DNA of 19,533 bases from NCBI GenBank assembly GCA_034675265.1, contig JAUCDK010000022.1, positions 1 to 19,533 on the forward strand, read 5' to 3'. The DNA comes from UBA7396 sp034675265 (GTDB lineage Bacteria; Patescibacteriota; Gracilibacteria; BD1-5; UBA6164). Under the pieces are notes generated by a model, which saw nothing but the letters and a program-made list of their open reading frames with translations, was not told the DNA's origin and searched no databases. A program made the position numbers and the translations under genes. Below, piece by piece: positions 17,801 through 19,533 of this stretch (its first letter is position 1; each line of letters starts with the position of its first letter).

Positions 17801-19533
17801 CAACAGCTCAAGAAAAAGAATATCAACTCACAGTATTAAAAAATATTTTAAATACAAGAGAATATCCTTGAGATACAAGCAATAATTTTAAAAATTCAAT
17901 TACTCTTGATGCAGTTGGAAATGGATGACAATCTTCAGTTTGATACACATTAGCAACGAGACTAAATTTTACAAAAAGTTTAATCGATAATGGACTTGGA
18001 ATTACATATTATGTTCCGGGATGAGGATGATATGATACACATGGAGATCAATTAAAATCAGGAACATATAATTTATGAGACAGAACTCGTGATTTAGCAA
18101 ATGATATTTCTACATTTTTTACTCAAATGAAAGATGCTGGAAAAGATGTAACTATTATTGTGTATTCAGAGTTTGGAAGAACTTTGAAAGCAAATGGAAC
18201 ACTCGGAACTGATCACGGACAATGAGGATGATATTTTATTCTTTCTACAAATAATGAATTAAAGAAAAGTTTCTCAGAAAAAATGATTGGAAAAATTTCT
18301 TTAGAAAATGAATATAATGATTGGTTGGGAGTTTGAGTAGATTATAGATCTATTTATTCAAAAATTTTAAAAAGCCTTTACAATGTAGATGTTGAAAAAT
18401 ATTTTGGACAAAAATTTTCTTTAGATGAAGATTTAAATACAGATATTCCAGTTCCTTCATTGCTGAGAAGAGAATATAAAGATAGTTGGTGGGGAAGTGT
18501 GAATACACAATTAATGTTTCAAGTTGATGATAGTAATTTCCGTTTTAAAGATGGTTCTTATTTAAAATTAAAACATGGTCAAGATCCTGAAAAAATGACT
18601 CAATTTTCAAGATGGACAATGGATAATTACACATATAATGAAAAAACAAATTCATTTAATATTAGTTTGAATCTTGCAAAAGGGAAACGTTATTACTACG
18701 AACTTGAAATTGTTGATAATCAATATGATAAATATGTAGTGACTTGAGATTTCGTCGTTCCAGAAAAATACGAATCAAATTCAAATGTAAATATTATTCC
18801 TCTTACTTCAGATAGTTTTTTTGCTAAATATAATAATACTGAGGTTGTAGGAGAAAAAAAGATTGATAAATTGGTATTATTTAATAATCCAGTTCAAGAA
18901 ATTATTTCTACTGGAACTACTATTAATGAAGCAGGAGAGGAAGTAGAGGAAAAAACTATTACATATAGTTGAGGACTGAAAGATATGATATTTGATGAAA
19001 AAATTACCATGACTTTTGGTACGGGTGAAACGTTTATTGATACTTTAACTCATTCTTGAGTTTGGAATGGATGATTTGTTACTCCAAAATTGATAAATAA
19101 AAATGAATTTATTTCAGATAAATCTTCATATAGTGGAAGTATTTTAAAAAATCTTCATATAGAAAATATTGTAAAAGTTGGTGCTGATAGTTTATGAGTA
19201 GGAATGCAACTCAATCAACCAGTACAAATAAAATTACCAATTCAAGATACTAATGGAGAATATAAAGTGATTAAAAGTGAAGACGGAATTACTTGGCAAG
19301 AAGTAGTAAGCACACAATCTTGAAGTAATATTTCTTTTGCTACAAATCATTTCACATATTTTGCAGTATATGATACAAAAAAAGTAGTGGTTATTCCTCC
19401 AGTAAAACCAGAAGAACCAACTCAACCAGAAAATCCAGGAACTGGAACTGGATGAGATAATTCTGGATGATCAAACTCAGGAACTGGAAGTACATGAGGA
19501 TGAAGTTCTAGCTCATGAAGTTCTAGCTCATGA
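14812..19533 (+). CDS. Giant secreted DUF1800-DUF1501 fusion protein (3' end off window)
   Basis: At least 1574 residues in one open frame with UGA as Gly. A signal peptide (about residues 1-33) leads into DUF1800: EKAEHLAGRALIGATPEM at about 43, NENYARELMQLF (204-215), then YTEEDVAALARILTGF near 236. A low-complexity Glu/Ser/Thr/Val insert (about 524-677) interrupts this domain; its C-terminal part resumes around residue 780 and ends at AVISVLFSQPEFLLL. A DUF1501 domain follows (about 845-1205) with ELYGGYDWINGVIP, GTPNHSRGHDTAA, GGGGYDTHGDQ (Asp1075, His1077), YSEFGRT and TDHGQGG (Asp1134). That pattern fits the alkaline-phosphatase/sulfatase superfamily metal site. Beyond lies a beta-rich region and a Pro/Gly/Ser tail. 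In most bacteria these two domains are separate adjacent genes. The biochemical role of both families is unsettled; an envelope-surface hydrolase is inference. Confidence 0.88.
16381..16845 (+). other. Low-complexity acidic insert in the DUF1800 domain
   Basis: About 155 residues dominated by Glu, Ser, Thr, Val and Gln, with recurrent EVxE, SESE and TPEV-like patterns. It is nearly free of Gly (one UGA near 16528) and Cys. It separates the main DUF1800 body from its last helices. It is probably a disordered surface loop or stalk. It resembles the acidic TPEV repeats of the lipoprotein at 10440-10727 in composition only. Confidence 0.65.
19504..19533 (+). repeat. Tandem 15-bp Gly-Ser repeat at the window edge
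   Basis: Two identical 15-bp units (AGTTCTAGCTCATGA) encode SSSSG, the Gly being UGA. They end exactly at the window edge and may continue as a longer Ser-Gly spacer, as often precedes a C-terminal anchoring domain. Confidence 0.8.

Noticed and set aside
14812..19533. Apparent pseudogene with many internal UGA stops
   Set aside because: All interruptions are UGA at glycine positions; no UAA, UAG or frameshift was found in the frame.

Overview
The window reads cleanly only if UGA is translated as glycine (genetic code 25). In frame after frame, UGA falls where conserved families require Gly: the FtsZ tubulin signature, the FtsA phosphate-1 motif, the RuvX active-site strand and the VirB4 Walker A. 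Every gene whose 3' end is visible stops at UAA or UAG. Together with the A+T-rich composition, AGA-dominated arginine usage and families typical of the Candidate Phyla Radiation, this points to Candidatus Absconditabacteria (SR1) or Gracilibacteria (BD1-5/GN02). I cannot choose between the two from this sequence. A standard-code gene caller would break nearly every gene here into fragments.

Layout. (1) 1-1422, minus: 3' part of a secreted protein with tandem Cys-rich repeats, running off the left edge. (2) 1504-1854, minus: STAS anti-sigma-factor antagonist. (3) 1956-2354, plus: TsaE, converging on a VirB4-type ATPase (2377-4251, minus), with a SpoIIE/RsbU-type PP2C phosphatase upstream of that (4363-5574, minus). 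(4) 5875-8310, plus: ftsA-ftsZ. (5) 8464-10416, plus: nusA-rplI-ruvX, preceded by a promoter whose transcript would begin with a perfect 12-bp hairpin. (6) 10440-10727, minus: small TPEV-repeat lipoprotein. (7) 10916-12866, plus: overlapping pair encoding a PRC-barrel-like protein and a membrane-anchored FecR-like protein. (8) 12908-14566, minus: a second large secreted Cys-rich protein. (9) 14812 to the right edge, plus: a giant secreted protein that joins a DUF1800 domain and a DUF1501 domain in one chain and is still open at the window end (at least 1574 residues).

The left and middle parts hold housekeeping functions (t6A modification, division, transcription elongation, ribosome, Holliday-junction processing). 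Mixed with them are a partner-switching signalling pair (STAS and PP2C) and a conjugation-like ATPase. The right 9 kb is almost all envelope or exported protein. Most gene ends carry long AT-flanked intrinsic terminators, several shared by convergent genes and overlapping their stop codons. Start codons lack recognisable Shine-Dalgarno sequences and sit behind A/U-rich leaders. No tRNA, rRNA, insertion sequence or CRISPR array was recognised.
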